NCBI GenBank assembly: GCA_002360925.1
Contig: DERN01000011.1
Coordinates: 494,235 to 558,234 of the forward strand
DNA from: Flavobacteriaceae bacterium UBA3339
Lineage (GTDB): Bacteria > Bacteroidota > Bacteroidia > Flavobacteriales > Flavobacteriaceae
DNA: 64,000 nucleotides
Direction of reading: 5' to 3'
Below, piece after piece: positions 37,368-45,335 of this stretch (position 1 is the first letter of the stretch; each line of letters starts with the position of its first letter). The notes beneath the pieces are model-generated. The model did no database searches, had not been told where the DNA came from, and was given only the letters and a program-made list of their open reading frames with translations. The position numbers were made by a program, and so were the translations under genes.

Positions 37368-40300
37368 AAAGACATTCACTATATCTTTGATTCTTTTTAG
37401 TACGCTGTCGCTGTATTCTCAACCTAGTATTGAAAAGAATTACATTAAAGAGAGTACGTATCGCTTAGAAAATGCTAACGATGTTAAAGAGAATATTATT
37501 TATTATGATGATTTAGGTAGAGCAATTCAAACGGTACTTCATAAACAATCTAGTGAGGGAAATGACCTGATACAACCTATCGAATATGATGGTTTTGGAA
37601 GAAAAGTGAAAAATTACTTATTCTACGCATCCGCTTATGCTTCGCAAAAGTATAATGATAACGCATTAAATGATGTGATTGCTTATTATAATAAATTGGA
37701 ATTTGAAAATACTACAAAACCTTATAAGGAAACAATACTCGATAATTCTTCTTTATCACGTGTCATAGCAAATGCTTCAGAAGGTACTATATGGTCAAAA
37801 GGAAGTGGCAATGAAGTATTTTACGATTATGATACAAATGCAAAAAATGATTCCGTCAAAATTATTAAAGCTATTACAAACTTCAATGCTAATTTTAAAA
37901 CATATGATAATCAAATCCAAAATAATGGATTGTATTCTGGAGGAGTCTTAAATAAAAATACAATCAAAGATGAAAATTGGGTTGCTGGTTCGAACAATTT
38001 TACGACTCAAGAATTTATTACAAAAGATGGTTTGAAAATACTTTCCAGAAAATTTAATAATAATAAAAAACATGATACTTATTATATATATGATGATTTA
38101 GGAAATATTGTTTTGATTATCCCACCCATTGCTTCTAAAGCTGACAATTTAACCTCTCAAATAATAAATGATTATTGTTTTCAATTCAAATATGACGATA
38201 GAGGCCGGATGGTCGAAAAAAAGAATCCAGGGGCTAATTGGGAATATTTTATTTATGATTTAAACAACAGATTGATTCTTAAACAAAATCCAATCCTAGA
38301 AGGAGCTGAGTGGATTTTTTTTAAATATGATATTCTTGATAGAGAAATTTATTCCGGCATCTACAAAAGTGCGCTGACAAGAAATGAACTACAAATTAGG
38401 GTTGATCAAGCAGTGAATTTATCTTTTTCAGAAAAAAGAATCGAATCCTCTTTTTCAAATAACGGCATCAATATATTTTATTCCAACGACGCCTTTCCTA
38501 CTGATAATTTGACAATTCTTAACATTAAATATTATGATTCATATAGTAACACAGGAGCATCCAATTTCGGTTCATATGAAGGACAAACTTTGATTGGTAA
38601 CGGTGATGGGCAACTTAAAGAATCATTAGTAGCAGAATTTATTAACATAATGGGGACAAATAAATGGGAGAAAAAATATCATTATTATGATAAAAAATAT
38701 AATAGACTGGTGCGTATAGAGCATTTTAATTATTTAGGAGGAATGTCCATTGTGAATAATAAATTTGATTTTTATGGAAGACTTTTAAAAGAGCAGATCA
38801 CCCATAAAAAACTACAAAATGATTCCCCAATAATTATAGAAAAAAATCTTTCTTATAATAAGTTTAACGATAAGGTTGAAAAGATAACACATAAAATAAA
38901 TAATGAAGCTCCTGAACTTATTTTATTTAATTCTTACAATTCTATAAATCAACTAATTGTTAAAAAAAATGGAACCAAGAATTTGCAAGGGAGCACTTAT
39001 TTACAAAATGTATCATATAAATATAATATTAGAGGATGGTTAACCGATGTTAATAACATTAACGATGATAATCATTTATTTAATATGAAGTTATATTATA
39101 ATGGTTTAAAAAATGTAAATAATGTAGGGGATATTAATAAACCGCTATTTGATGGATCTATTAGCTATATTGAAACTAAAACCAAGAATGATAATAAAAT
39201 TAGAGGTTATAAATACACTTATGATCATTTATATCAATTAACAAATGCAGATTTTTACAATGGAGCTATAACCAGTAAATTTTCAAAAGGAGAATATAAT
39301 GAGAGGCTGACTTATGATCGTAACGGTAATATTTTAACCCTTTTTAGAACCGGTGAAGAACTCCCGAATGGCAACATTTTAGAATTAGATGACCTCCAAT
39401 ATCTTTATAGTGGAAATCAATTAAAAAGTGTAAAAGATTTAACAAATAATAGTGTTGGTTTTTTAGATGGCAATAATACAGATGTTGACTATACTTATGA
39501 TTTAATGGGTAACGTTAAAACAGATAAAAATAAAGGGATACAAGATATTAAATATAATCATCTTAGTTTACCTATTGAAATTACTTTTACAATTGGTAAA
39601 ATAACATACCTTTATGATTCGTACGGAACACGTTTACAAAAAAATGTATTAATAAACGGTCAGCAGCCGATAAAAACAGATTATATTAACGGATTCCAAT
39701 ATGAAAACGACGAATTACAGTTTTTTCCACATGATGAAGGATATGTGAAATATAAAGGAAGTAATCAGTTTTTATATGTATATCAATATAAAGATCATTT
39801 AGGGAATATACGTCTTAGTTATGCAGATATCAACGGAAATGGAACGATAGAACCCGCTACAGAGATATTAGAAGAGAACAATTATTATCCTTTTGGGTTA
39901 AAGCATAAAGGCTATAACGAAATTGCGAATGCTTATAGAAATGAAGCGGCTGAGAAGTATAAGTTTGGAGGAAAAGAATGGAATAGTGAATTAGGGTTAG
40001 ATTTATACGATTTTGGCGCACGTAATTATGATCCTGCTTTAGGACGGTGGTTGAATGTAGATCCACTCGCGGAAAAATATCCAGACTGGACACCGTATCA
40101 TTACGTACACAACAATCCAATCAACCTCATTGACCCTACTGGTATGAGTGCAACACCTCCTCCAGGAGGAAAAGAAGGGGATTTATGGACAGATCAAGAT
40201 GGTTCTTGGAAATTTACAAATGGTATTTGGGAAGATACTAGTGGAGGAGGTAATGATATGTACAGTGACAATCTATCTCCACTAGAAATCACCAAGGATA

Positions 40301-40887
40301 ATAGAAGTTTTGGTGCAAAAATGGCTGATGGTATTATGGAGAATTTTAGGAGAGAAGCATTAGCTATGGTACCTGGAAATAGTAGTGATGCTTATGGTAT
40401 GCCAATGGGACCTGATGCAATGAGTATTGGAGGAAGTATTGGAGCCAGTGGAGGAATTGTTAATTTTAATTTCATACTCTCGTTAGCAGCAACAGGAAAT
40501 AATGTAGCATTAGTTTACGGATTTGATTACGGAATAGGCGAATTTACAAAACCTGGATTTAGTGCAGGTATCACTCTAAATGCTCATAATTCGTTTGGAG
40601 GTAGTACAGATATATTAAGTGAGCTAGGAGGAGAAGATTTATCATATTCATTAGGTTACGGAGTTAAAGGTAGTTATGGAGTTAGTTCTAGAACTATAGG
40701 AAATAAAACTATGCATGCAGAACGTGGAGCTAAAACCTATGGAGTTGGATTAGGTTATGGTGGAGGGGTTTCGAAATCTAATACAAATGTTTATAAATTT
40801 AGTAATCTAAGAAAAGATATGTCACAAGGGGTATCTAGAATTCAAAATACCGTATTGCAAGCAATAACCCAACCAAAAATGTTTTAA
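37348..40887 (+). CDS. RHS repeat protein with DUF6443-type N-terminus and variable C-terminal tip
   Basis: 1179 residues. A signal peptide (SLYSQ) leads into a DUF6443-like region (YIKESTYRLENANDV, YYDDLGRAIQTVLHKQS). Many YD repeats follow, then the RHS core: KDHLGNIRLSYAD, NNYYPFGLKHKGYN, YKFGGKEWNSELGLDLYDFGARNYDPALGRW-type block and the self-cleavage-type boundary HNNPINLIDPTGM (residue ~929). After it comes a ~245-residue tip: a polar linker, then a glycine-rich, beta-strand-like region (GGSIGASGGIVNFNF, GLGYGGGVSKS). The tip is the presumed effector; I recognise no catalytic motif. No T9SS domain is present here, so export may depend on the linked T9SS gene. Confidence 0.85.
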   Translation: MITILNKKTFTISLILFSTLSLYSQPSIEKNYIKESTYRLENANDVKENIIYYDDLGRAIQTVLHKQSSEGNDLIQPIEYDGFGRKVKNYLFYASAYASQKYNDNALNDVIAYYNKLEFENTTKPYKETILDNSSLSRVIANASEGTIWSKGSGNEVFYDYDTNAKNDSVKIIKAITNFNANFKTYDNQIQNNGLYSGGVLNKNTIKDENWVAGSNNFTTQEFITKDGLKILSRKFNNNKKHDTYYIYDDLGNIVLIIPPIASKADNLTSQIINDYCFQFKYDDRGRMVEKKNPGANWEYFIYDLNNRLILKQNPILEGAEWIFFKYDILDREIYSGIYKSALTRNELQIRVDQAVNLSFSEKRIESSFSNNGINIFYSNDAFPTDNLTILNIKYYDSYSNTGASNFGSYEGQTLIGNGDGQLKESLVAEFINIMGTNKWEKKYHYYDKKYNRLVRIEHFNYLGGMSIVNNKFDFYGRLLKEQITHKKLQNDSPIIIEKNLSYNKFNDKVEKITHKINNEAPELILFNSYNSINQLIVKKNGTKNLQGSTYLQNVSYKYNIRGWLTDVNNINDDNHLFNMKLYYNGLKNVNNVGDINKPLFDGSISYIETKTKNDNKIRGYKYTYDHLYQLTNADFYNGAITSKFSKGEYNERLTYDRNGNILTLFRTGEELPNGNILELDDLQYLYSGNQLKSVKDLTNNSVGFLDGNNTDVDYTYDLMGNVKTDKNKGIQDIKYNHLSLPIEITFTIGKITYLYDSYGTRLQKNVLINGQQPIKTDYINGFQYENDELQFFPHDEGYVKYKGSNQFLYVYQYKDHLGNIRLSYADINGNGTIEPATEILEENNYYPFGLKHKGYNEIANAYRNEAAEKYKFGGKEWNSELGLDLYDFGARNYDPALGRWLNVDPLAEKYPDWTPYHYVHNNPINLIDPTGMSATPPPGGKEGDLWTDQDGSWKFTNGIWEDTSGGGNDMYSDNLSPLEITKDNRSFGAKMADGIMENFRREALAMVPGNSSDAYGMPMGPDAMSIGGSIGASGGIVNFNFILSLAATGNNVALVYGFDYGIGEFTKPGFSAGITLNAHNSFGGSTDILSELGGEDLSYSLGYGVKGSYGVSSRTIGNKTMHAERGAKTYGVGLGYGGGVSKSNTNVYKFSNLRKDMSQGVSRIQNTVLQAITQPKMF

Positions 40888-40890
40888 ACA

Positions 40891-41232
40891 ATGAAAAAAA
40901 TAATCTTTATCATTAGCTCTCTTTTTATATTTATATCCTGCAAAACAGATTGTGAATGGCATGCAAATGGATTAAGAAATGAAGAATGTTTAATAATTGT
41001 GGATGAATTATCACCCGAAACCACTACTACAATGTCAATAAAAGGTATTAGCATAGTAGATGGTAAACACACTGTTTCCTCTGAAAATCAAAGATGGTGG
41101 TATATCTACAGAGATCAGATTGAACGTGGAGATACCATTATTAAAAGAAAAGGAGAGTTAACTTTTAATATCCATAAAAAAGATACAATTCTATCTTATA
41201 ATTGGGAATGTGAAGGTAAAGTATACCAATAA
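40891..41232 (+). CDS. Small lipoprotein, candidate immunity protein
   Basis: 113 residues starting 3 bp after the RHS stop. A short type-II signal peptide ends at FISC. The mature part is small, with cysteines (DCEWHANGLRNEEC) and a WWYIYRDQIERGDTI strand. The position directly behind an RHS toxin tip is where immunity genes lie. Identity as immunity is inferred from position only. Confidence 0.6.
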   Translation: MKKIIFIISSLFIFISCKTDCEWHANGLRNEECLIIVDELSPETTTTMSIKGISIVDGKHTVSSENQRWWYIYRDQIERGDTIIKRKGELTFNIHKKDTILSYNWECEGKVYQ

Positions 41233-41241
41233 ATTTAATTT

Positions 41242-41691
41242 ATGAGAAAAGTAATATTAGTACTGGTTACTCTATCGTTTTTGTATTCTTGCAATAACTT
41301 AAGTGTACAACGAAAAAATACTACAACTGATAAAGTTGAAGGAGAAAAAGTAGTTAATACTTATTTTGAGAATGTTAAACTTGATAAGGGCGATGATAAT
41401 TTAAAACTATTTAGTAATTTATTTTTTGAAAAAATATCAAAAGAAGAGTTTAAGAAACAAAGTGGTATTGTCGATATTAAGCTAGGAAAAGTTATTGATA
41501 AAAAACTTTTAAAGTGGGAAACAAATATAGTTGATGGAACTAACTCTAAATCAGAGTATTTATTTATATATAATGTAACGAGAGAAAACTATAATTCGAA
41601 AGAAACATTTTACCTTATTAAAGAAGCAACAGATTCAATTAAAATCTATTCATATCAAGTGGAATCTGAAGGCTTGTTAAAAGAGTTATAA
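41242..41691 (+). CDS. Second small lipoprotein of the RHS locus
   Basis: 149 residues, 9 bp after the previous gene. A lipobox (FLYSC) is followed by an alpha+beta mature domain (VVNTYFENVKLDKGDDN; FIYNVTRENYNSKETFYLI) like the NTF2/DUF4864-style fold, though that call is by impression. It may be a second immunity or accessory lipoprotein. Confidence 0.6.
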   Translation: MRKVILVLVTLSFLYSCNNLSVQRKNTTTDKVEGEKVVNTYFENVKLDKGDDNLKLFSNLFFEKISKEEFKKQSGIVDIKLGKVIDKKLLKWETNIVDGTNSKSEYLFIYNVTRENYNSKETFYLIKEATDSIKIYSYQVESEGLLKEL

Positions 41692-41692
41692 A

Positions 41693-41914
41693 GAAGCCCA
41701 AAAAGATTATTGTAGAGGTTTATTTAATAAAATATTTTATAGTTACTATACTATTATTGATTTAGTTAGGTTCGGCTTTTATAAGGACGTAGCAGGTAAT
41801 ACACCAGACATGTTATTGATGGAATTTGTAATGCTTACAAACTCTGGATTTTTAAGCTTTAATTTTAAATTGTTTAATAATAAAGACGAACACGAGATTA
41901 CAGGTAAGTTATAA
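41693..41914 (+). pseudogene. Decayed orphan fragment behind the RHS locus
   Basis: A frame without a start codon runs directly on from the lipoprotein stop, reading KEAQKDYCRGLF... then DVAGNTPDMLLMEFVML and ending at a TAA (HEITGKL). No upstream part is present, so it looks like the 3' end of a lost gene, possibly another tip or immunity gene. A short hairpin with T-rich tail follows at 41939-41973. Confidence 0.45.
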
Positions 41915-41980
41915 TAATTCTATTCAGTTAGAATTTGTTTAAAAGAAAGAGATTTCAAACCTCTTTTCTTTATTTAATAC

Positions 41981-42607
41981 AAACTTTACAATGAGTATAC
42001 TATCGGAAAAGAATTATCTTTTACTTTTAAAGTTATATTGCGGATAATTATGATGGGCCATTAAGAAGTCTTCCAGAAGGAGATAAGTTAACAACTACAA
42101 TTAAAATTTCTTCAAGTAAAAATAGTGCTGGAGAACTAACAGGATTAAACGCTACAAAAACTACTGTAATTGGAGAAACTTTTGGTATTTCATTTTTAAA
42201 AGGTAGGGATTATTATCCTGGAGAAGATGGAAGTAATAATTATTTTACAAAATCCGGAATGTCTATAAACTTCGAGCAACATGCAAATGTTCCATCTATT
42301 GAGAAAAAAGGATTGAAATCTATGGGGGTATAAGATTGTAGATGTAGCACAAAAATTAAATATTAGTTTTGATAAAGGAAGTAGAAATTTATCAGTAAAC
42401 CCATATCCTAATATTTTTCCATCAGCAACTTTAAAACTAAATAATACAAATACCACGCTGATGAATTATAAACAACCATCATTCATAGGTACGCATACAG
42501 CACCAGTTACAGGTTATTCGCCACCAGCAATGGGAGAAGGACGTACAGGTGGAAGAGCAATGCGCAACTTCTCATATTATCCATCTGTATTTCATAAACG
42601 TAATTGA
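41981..42607 (+). pseudogene. Frameshifted orphan RHS-type tip
   Basis: Three consecutive reading frames join into one ~209-codon protein: KLYNEYTIGKELSFTFKV (frame break near 42035), ADNYDGPLRSLPEGDK...KGLKSMG (frame break in the G5 run near 42325), and KIVDVAQKLNISFDKG...NFSYYPSVFHKRN, stop at 42607. Removing one base at each break restores a continuous protein. A small membrane-protein gene begins 2 bp later, which is the layout of a displaced tip/immunity pair. No catalytic family recognised. Confidence 0.6.
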
Positions 42608-42609
42608 TT

Positions 42610-43014
42610 ATGCTTAAACTAAAATTCCTAAACGTAGTACTTTACATATTTATAAAGTATTTTATTATATTTCTTTTATTTATGATAAAGGACAACAGTT
42701 TCAAATTATTAGAATTAAATAACATAAGAAATGGGCGGGACTTATTTTATTATTTATGGATTGTTTTATTTTTTCCAGTTATTGATGTTATATTGTTCTC
42801 GGTTCCTTTATATTACTGCCTTAGAACAAAGAATAAAATATATTTTACCGTAAGTTTACTAGCTATATTTAGTATTGAATATTTAATGAATATTTATTTT
42901 ACATCTCAAAAATTGTTTGATATTAATGTTTTTCTGAAAGTTATAATAGGGCTAATTCTCTTCTTTATATTCTTTTATAAGAATATGTTTAATAAATTCA
43001 AACTAAAGTTATAA
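42610..43014 (+). CDS. Four-helix membrane protein, candidate immunity protein for the orphan tip
   Basis: 134 residues from the ATG at 42610. Four predicted membrane helices: ~6-26, ~43-66, ~75-95 and ~108-128. No family recognised. It is 2 bp downstream of the decayed tip and followed by a strong terminator. Retention of an intact immunity gene after decay of its toxin is common in polymorphic toxin loci, which is the basis of the guess. Confidence 0.55.
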   Translation: MLKLKFLNVVLYIFIKYFIIFLLFMIKDNSFKLLELNNIRNGRDLFYYLWIVLFFPVIDVILFSVPLYYCLRTKNKIYFTVSLLAIFSIEYLMNIYFTSQKLFDINVFLKVIIGLILFFIFFYKNMFNKFKLKL

Positions 43015-43015
43015 C

Positions 43016-43053
43016 AACAAAGCCTCTTTACAGTAAAGTATTGAGGCTTTGTT
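43016..43053 (+). terminator. Rho-independent terminator of the RHS cargo
   Basis: An 11-bp stem (AACAAAGCCTC / GAGGCTTTGTT) with a 16-nt loop lies directly after the membrane-protein stop. Confidence 0.8.
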
Positions 43054-43227
43054 ATGTTTAAAAGTTAGTAAAAGCTCTGTAAAAATGAGGGTAAATTATA
43101 GCAAGAGGATACGGGGGATTTTCTCTCCGTATTTATAAACTGTTGTAAAAACAGTTGTTTAATTCACCTTGTTTTTTAAAATGTAAACATTATTGTATTA
43201 TTATTTTTAAATATATTTTATTAGTTA

Positions 43228-43668
43228 TTGATTTTCAGTAAATTAAATGTATTGATTTTGTATCAAAAATCAATTAGATTTAGAGAAAAATTATCTTCCA
43301 GATATAAAGGTAATACTATAAGAAAAGAAACTAACAAAGTAATATGTTTTTCGGTCGGTAAAAGAACAAATCTTTTTAAAAAAGTAATCGACCAGATTTA
43401 CAATACTTCTCCAATAGCCATATTCATAGACAAATTAAGAAATTATAAAAGTTTAATTTCAACCTCGATTCACAAAACAGGTCGCTTTTTACCAATCGAA
43501 AACTTAGCTTTAAGAACACATTTAAAAAGACTCAACCGTAAAACAATCTACTTCAGTAAAAGGGAAGTTTTCGGAAGCTATATTAAGAATATATTTTTGG
43601 GAGTATTTAGATTTTTCATAGAAAAGCAAATGTTTATAAAATTTTTCACAATTACTTGTAGCACCTAA
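43228..43668 (+). pseudogene. IS1-family transposase remnant (InsB-like C-terminal part)
   Basis: The readable ~145 residues have no clean start and match the IS1 DDE transposase C-terminus as I know it: VICFSVGKRTN, IFIDKLRNYKSLI and GRFLPIENLALRTHLKRLNRKTIYFSK, close to the 'RxNLxLRxHLxRLxRKxxxFSK' signature. The expected catalytic aspartates upstream and the InsA part are missing, and no IS ends were found. 43054-43227, before it, has no gene. It ends close to the right arm repeat of the element. Confidence 0.7.
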
Positions 43669-43677
43669 ATTAGCACC
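43658..43677. repeat. Terminal/arm-type repeat, right copy
   Basis: An exact copy of the left repeat at 25603-25622 in the same orientation, 46 bp inside the right att core; the left copy is 116 bp inside its core. Confidence 0.7.
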
Positions 43678-43685
43678 CGAAAAAC

Positions 43686-43722
43686 AAAACCCTCTTAAAT
43701 ATTAGTATTTAAGAGGGTTTTT
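43686..43722 (-). terminator. Hairpin adjoining tRNA-Ser / attR
   Basis: A 16-bp near-perfect stem (AAAACCCTCTTAAATA / TATTTAAGAGGGTTTT) lies just downstream of the minus-strand tRNA and inside the element, so the element supplies the tRNA with a new terminator. Confidence 0.7.
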
Positions 43723-43723
43723 A

Positions 43724-43738
43724 GCAGAGAGGAAGGGA
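43724..43738. repeat. attR core (tRNA-Ser 3' end)
   Basis: The same 15 bp as 25472-25486, located at the tRNA acceptor/T-stem side. Confidence 0.85.
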
Positions 43739-43811
43739 TTCGAACCCTCGATGCAGTTACCCACATACAAACTTTCCAGGCTTGCTCCTTCAACCACTCG
43801 GACACCTCTCT
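43725..43811 (-). tRNA. tRNA-Ser(GGA)
   Basis: 87 nt with a 7-bp acceptor stem (AGAGAGG / CCTCTCT), discriminator G, an extra arm typical of class II tRNAs, T-loop GGTTCGAATCC and anticodon loop CTGGAAA (anticodon GGA). CCA is not encoded. Its 3' end is the integration site of the element at its left. Only this one copy is intact. Confidence 0.93.
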
Positions 43812-43936
43812 TTTTGGGTTTGCTAAATTAATTCAAATTTTATTGAAAAGCTAATTCAATAAAGACACCTTAAATGCTTGTTATCTACTTTCTCATGTTC
43901 TATTAAAATTCATAAAACAATTCTGTGAAACTAAAA

Positions 43937-43970
43937 AAGCGCACTTCTTATAATTATAAGAAGTGCGCTT
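43937..43970 (-). terminator. Terminator with 34-bp perfect palindrome
   Basis: A perfectly symmetric 34-bp stem (AAGCGCACTTCTTATAA and its complement) with a T6 tail on the minus strand, 28 bp after the stop of the DUF5074 gene. Confidence 0.85.
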
Positions 43971-43998
43971 AGGTGAAAAATACAAATGGATTTTTTAT

Positions 43999-45255
43999 TT
44001 ATTTTTTAACAAACTTAGTAGATGCTGTTCCTTTAACTGTTAGGACTTCCAATAAATAAATTCCTGCAGGAAGCGAAGCTACATTTAATGCAGAAGAAGC
44101 GTCTTGAATTAATTTTCTTCCTTGCATATTATAAACCGTTACCTGTTTAATTGTTTCGTTTACTTGAATATTCAACATTTCTGTTGTTGGATTAGGATAA
44201 ACCGAAACAGACACTATTGTTGGTTTATTTGTTGATAGATTCGTTTGTGCAGATTTGTAAAAATGATTCGGCGTAACCCCAACTGTATAAGTATGCGATA
44301 AAGTTCCGTTTTGGGTAGAATAAACATAAGCACTTCCTGAACTTACGAAATTCTTAGCATCGGCAATGTAAACAAATCCATCAATTACATTCATTCCATA
44401 CATTCCCATAAAATTAGTTATACCTGTTGAAATAAATGCAGTGCTATCAAAAGTATTCGTTGCAATTTCGTATCTATACACATCTGCAAGAGAGGACATA
44501 TATAAATAATTTCCATCTGTATCCATATGAAATGCTTTAATAGTAGCCGGAACAGCAATTGTACTTGAAACAGTATCTGTAACTAAATCAATTTTATATA
44601 TAGATGCAGTACCAGTTCCCCAAGGTTGAACTCCACACAAAACGTATAAATCATTTCCGATTACTTTTAATTCTGAAGGAGTTGAAGCCACCTGTATTTC
44701 ATCTAATTGTTGCGTTGCAATATCATATACCGAAATAATATCGGCATCTTCATGCGCAATATATAACTTACCATTAACCTCAATAATCTTTTCAGCTCCG
44801 TTCGAGATCGTAATCGTGTTTTCTAATGTATTAGTTGTTAAATCAATAACAGCCAAATAACCTCCTGTAGTTGTAGATCCCTTGCATGTAACATAGGCTT
44901 TATCGTTATAAACCGCCGAATATCTTGGGTTTACTAAACCTGTTGAAACAGATGCAATGTGTTGAAAAGTTCTGTTATTTACAATCTTTACTTCATTCGA
45001 TATATTTAAAACAACTACAGCTATGTCTTTATACATCGTAAGACTTTGCCCTGTATCTCCTAACGACATTCCTGGATTTGTTAAACCATAAACATTGTTT
45101 GTTACTACGTTAGTAGTTGATATAAAAGAAACTGTGGAATTTACGGATCCTGCCCCGCCTTCATTTAAAACGAGTACTCCATCTAAATATTCTGTCTGAG
45201 AAAACCCAAAAAGATTGCATAACACAAAGGCTATTAAAAAAGTAATTTTTTTCAT
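43999..45255 (-). CDS. DUF5074/YncE-type beta-propeller with T9SS sorting domain (BtuG-like, likely B12-binding)
   Basis: 418 residues. A signal peptide (FGFSQ) precedes a seven-bladed propeller-like region (~20-335; GVLVLNEGGAGSVNSTVSFI, then repeats with AVVVLNISNEVKIV, KAYVTCKG and GKLYIAHEDAD), as in DUF5074 proteins such as the Bacteroides surface cobalamin binder BtuG. Residues ~340-418 are a type-A T9SS sorting domain (VSVYPNPTTEMLNIQV, QVTVYNMQGRKLIQDA, TKFVKK). It is the second gene after a cobalamin riboswitch, so a B12-capture role is likely. BtuG in Bacteroides is a lipoprotein; here attachment would be via T9SS. Confidence 0.8.
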   Translation of the reverse strand: MKKITFLIAFVLCNLFGFSQTEYLDGVLVLNEGGAGSVNSTVSFISTTNVVTNNVYGLTNPGMSLGDTGQSLTMYKDIAVVVLNISNEVKIVNNRTFQHIASVSTGLVNPRYSAVYNDKAYVTCKGSTTTGGYLAVIDLTTNTLENTITISNGAEKIIEVNGKLYIAHEDADIISVYDIATQQLDEIQVASTPSELKVIGNDLYVLCGVQPWGTGTASIYKIDLVTDTVSSTIAVPATIKAFHMDTDGNYLYMSSLADVYRYEIATNTFDSTAFISTGITNFMGMYGMNVIDGFVYIADAKNFVSSGSAYVYSTQNGTLSHTYTVGVTPNHFYKSAQTNLSTNKPTIVSVSVYPNPTTEMLNIQVNETIKQVTVYNMQGRKLIQDASSALNVASLPAGIYLLEVLTVKGTASTKFVKK

Positions 45256-45335
45256 GTGATTTATTTATTAAAGTTAAAACTCTAGAAGGAAATCAATTAG
45301 TCAATTCAATCTCTTCCTAGAGTGATTTTTATATG

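Larger units (their letters stand above)
25472..43738. mobile_element. Integrative mobilizable element inserted in tRNA-Ser(GGA)
   Basis: An 18.3-kb island bounded by a 15-bp direct repeat (GCAGAGAGGAAGGGA). One copy is the 3' end of the intact tRNA-Ser gene at the right, the other a displaced copy at the left. Just inside each end is an exact 20-bp repeat. Contents in order: broken tyrosine integrase, unknown protein, HTH/excisionase, SF3 helicase, iteron-like array, CHC2/Toprim primase, MobC-like protein, relaxase, then T9SS/RHS cargo, orphan toxin-tip debris and an IS1 remnant. No conjugation pore genes are present, so it would need a helper for transfer. Confidence 0.88.

Noticed and set aside
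42035..42330. Programmed frameshifting in the orphan tip
   Set aside because: Two breaks in different directions plus a missing 5' end fit decay better than recoding.
43228..43668. A complete IS1 element
   Set aside because: Only the C-terminal transposase part is readable and no terminal inverted repeats were found.
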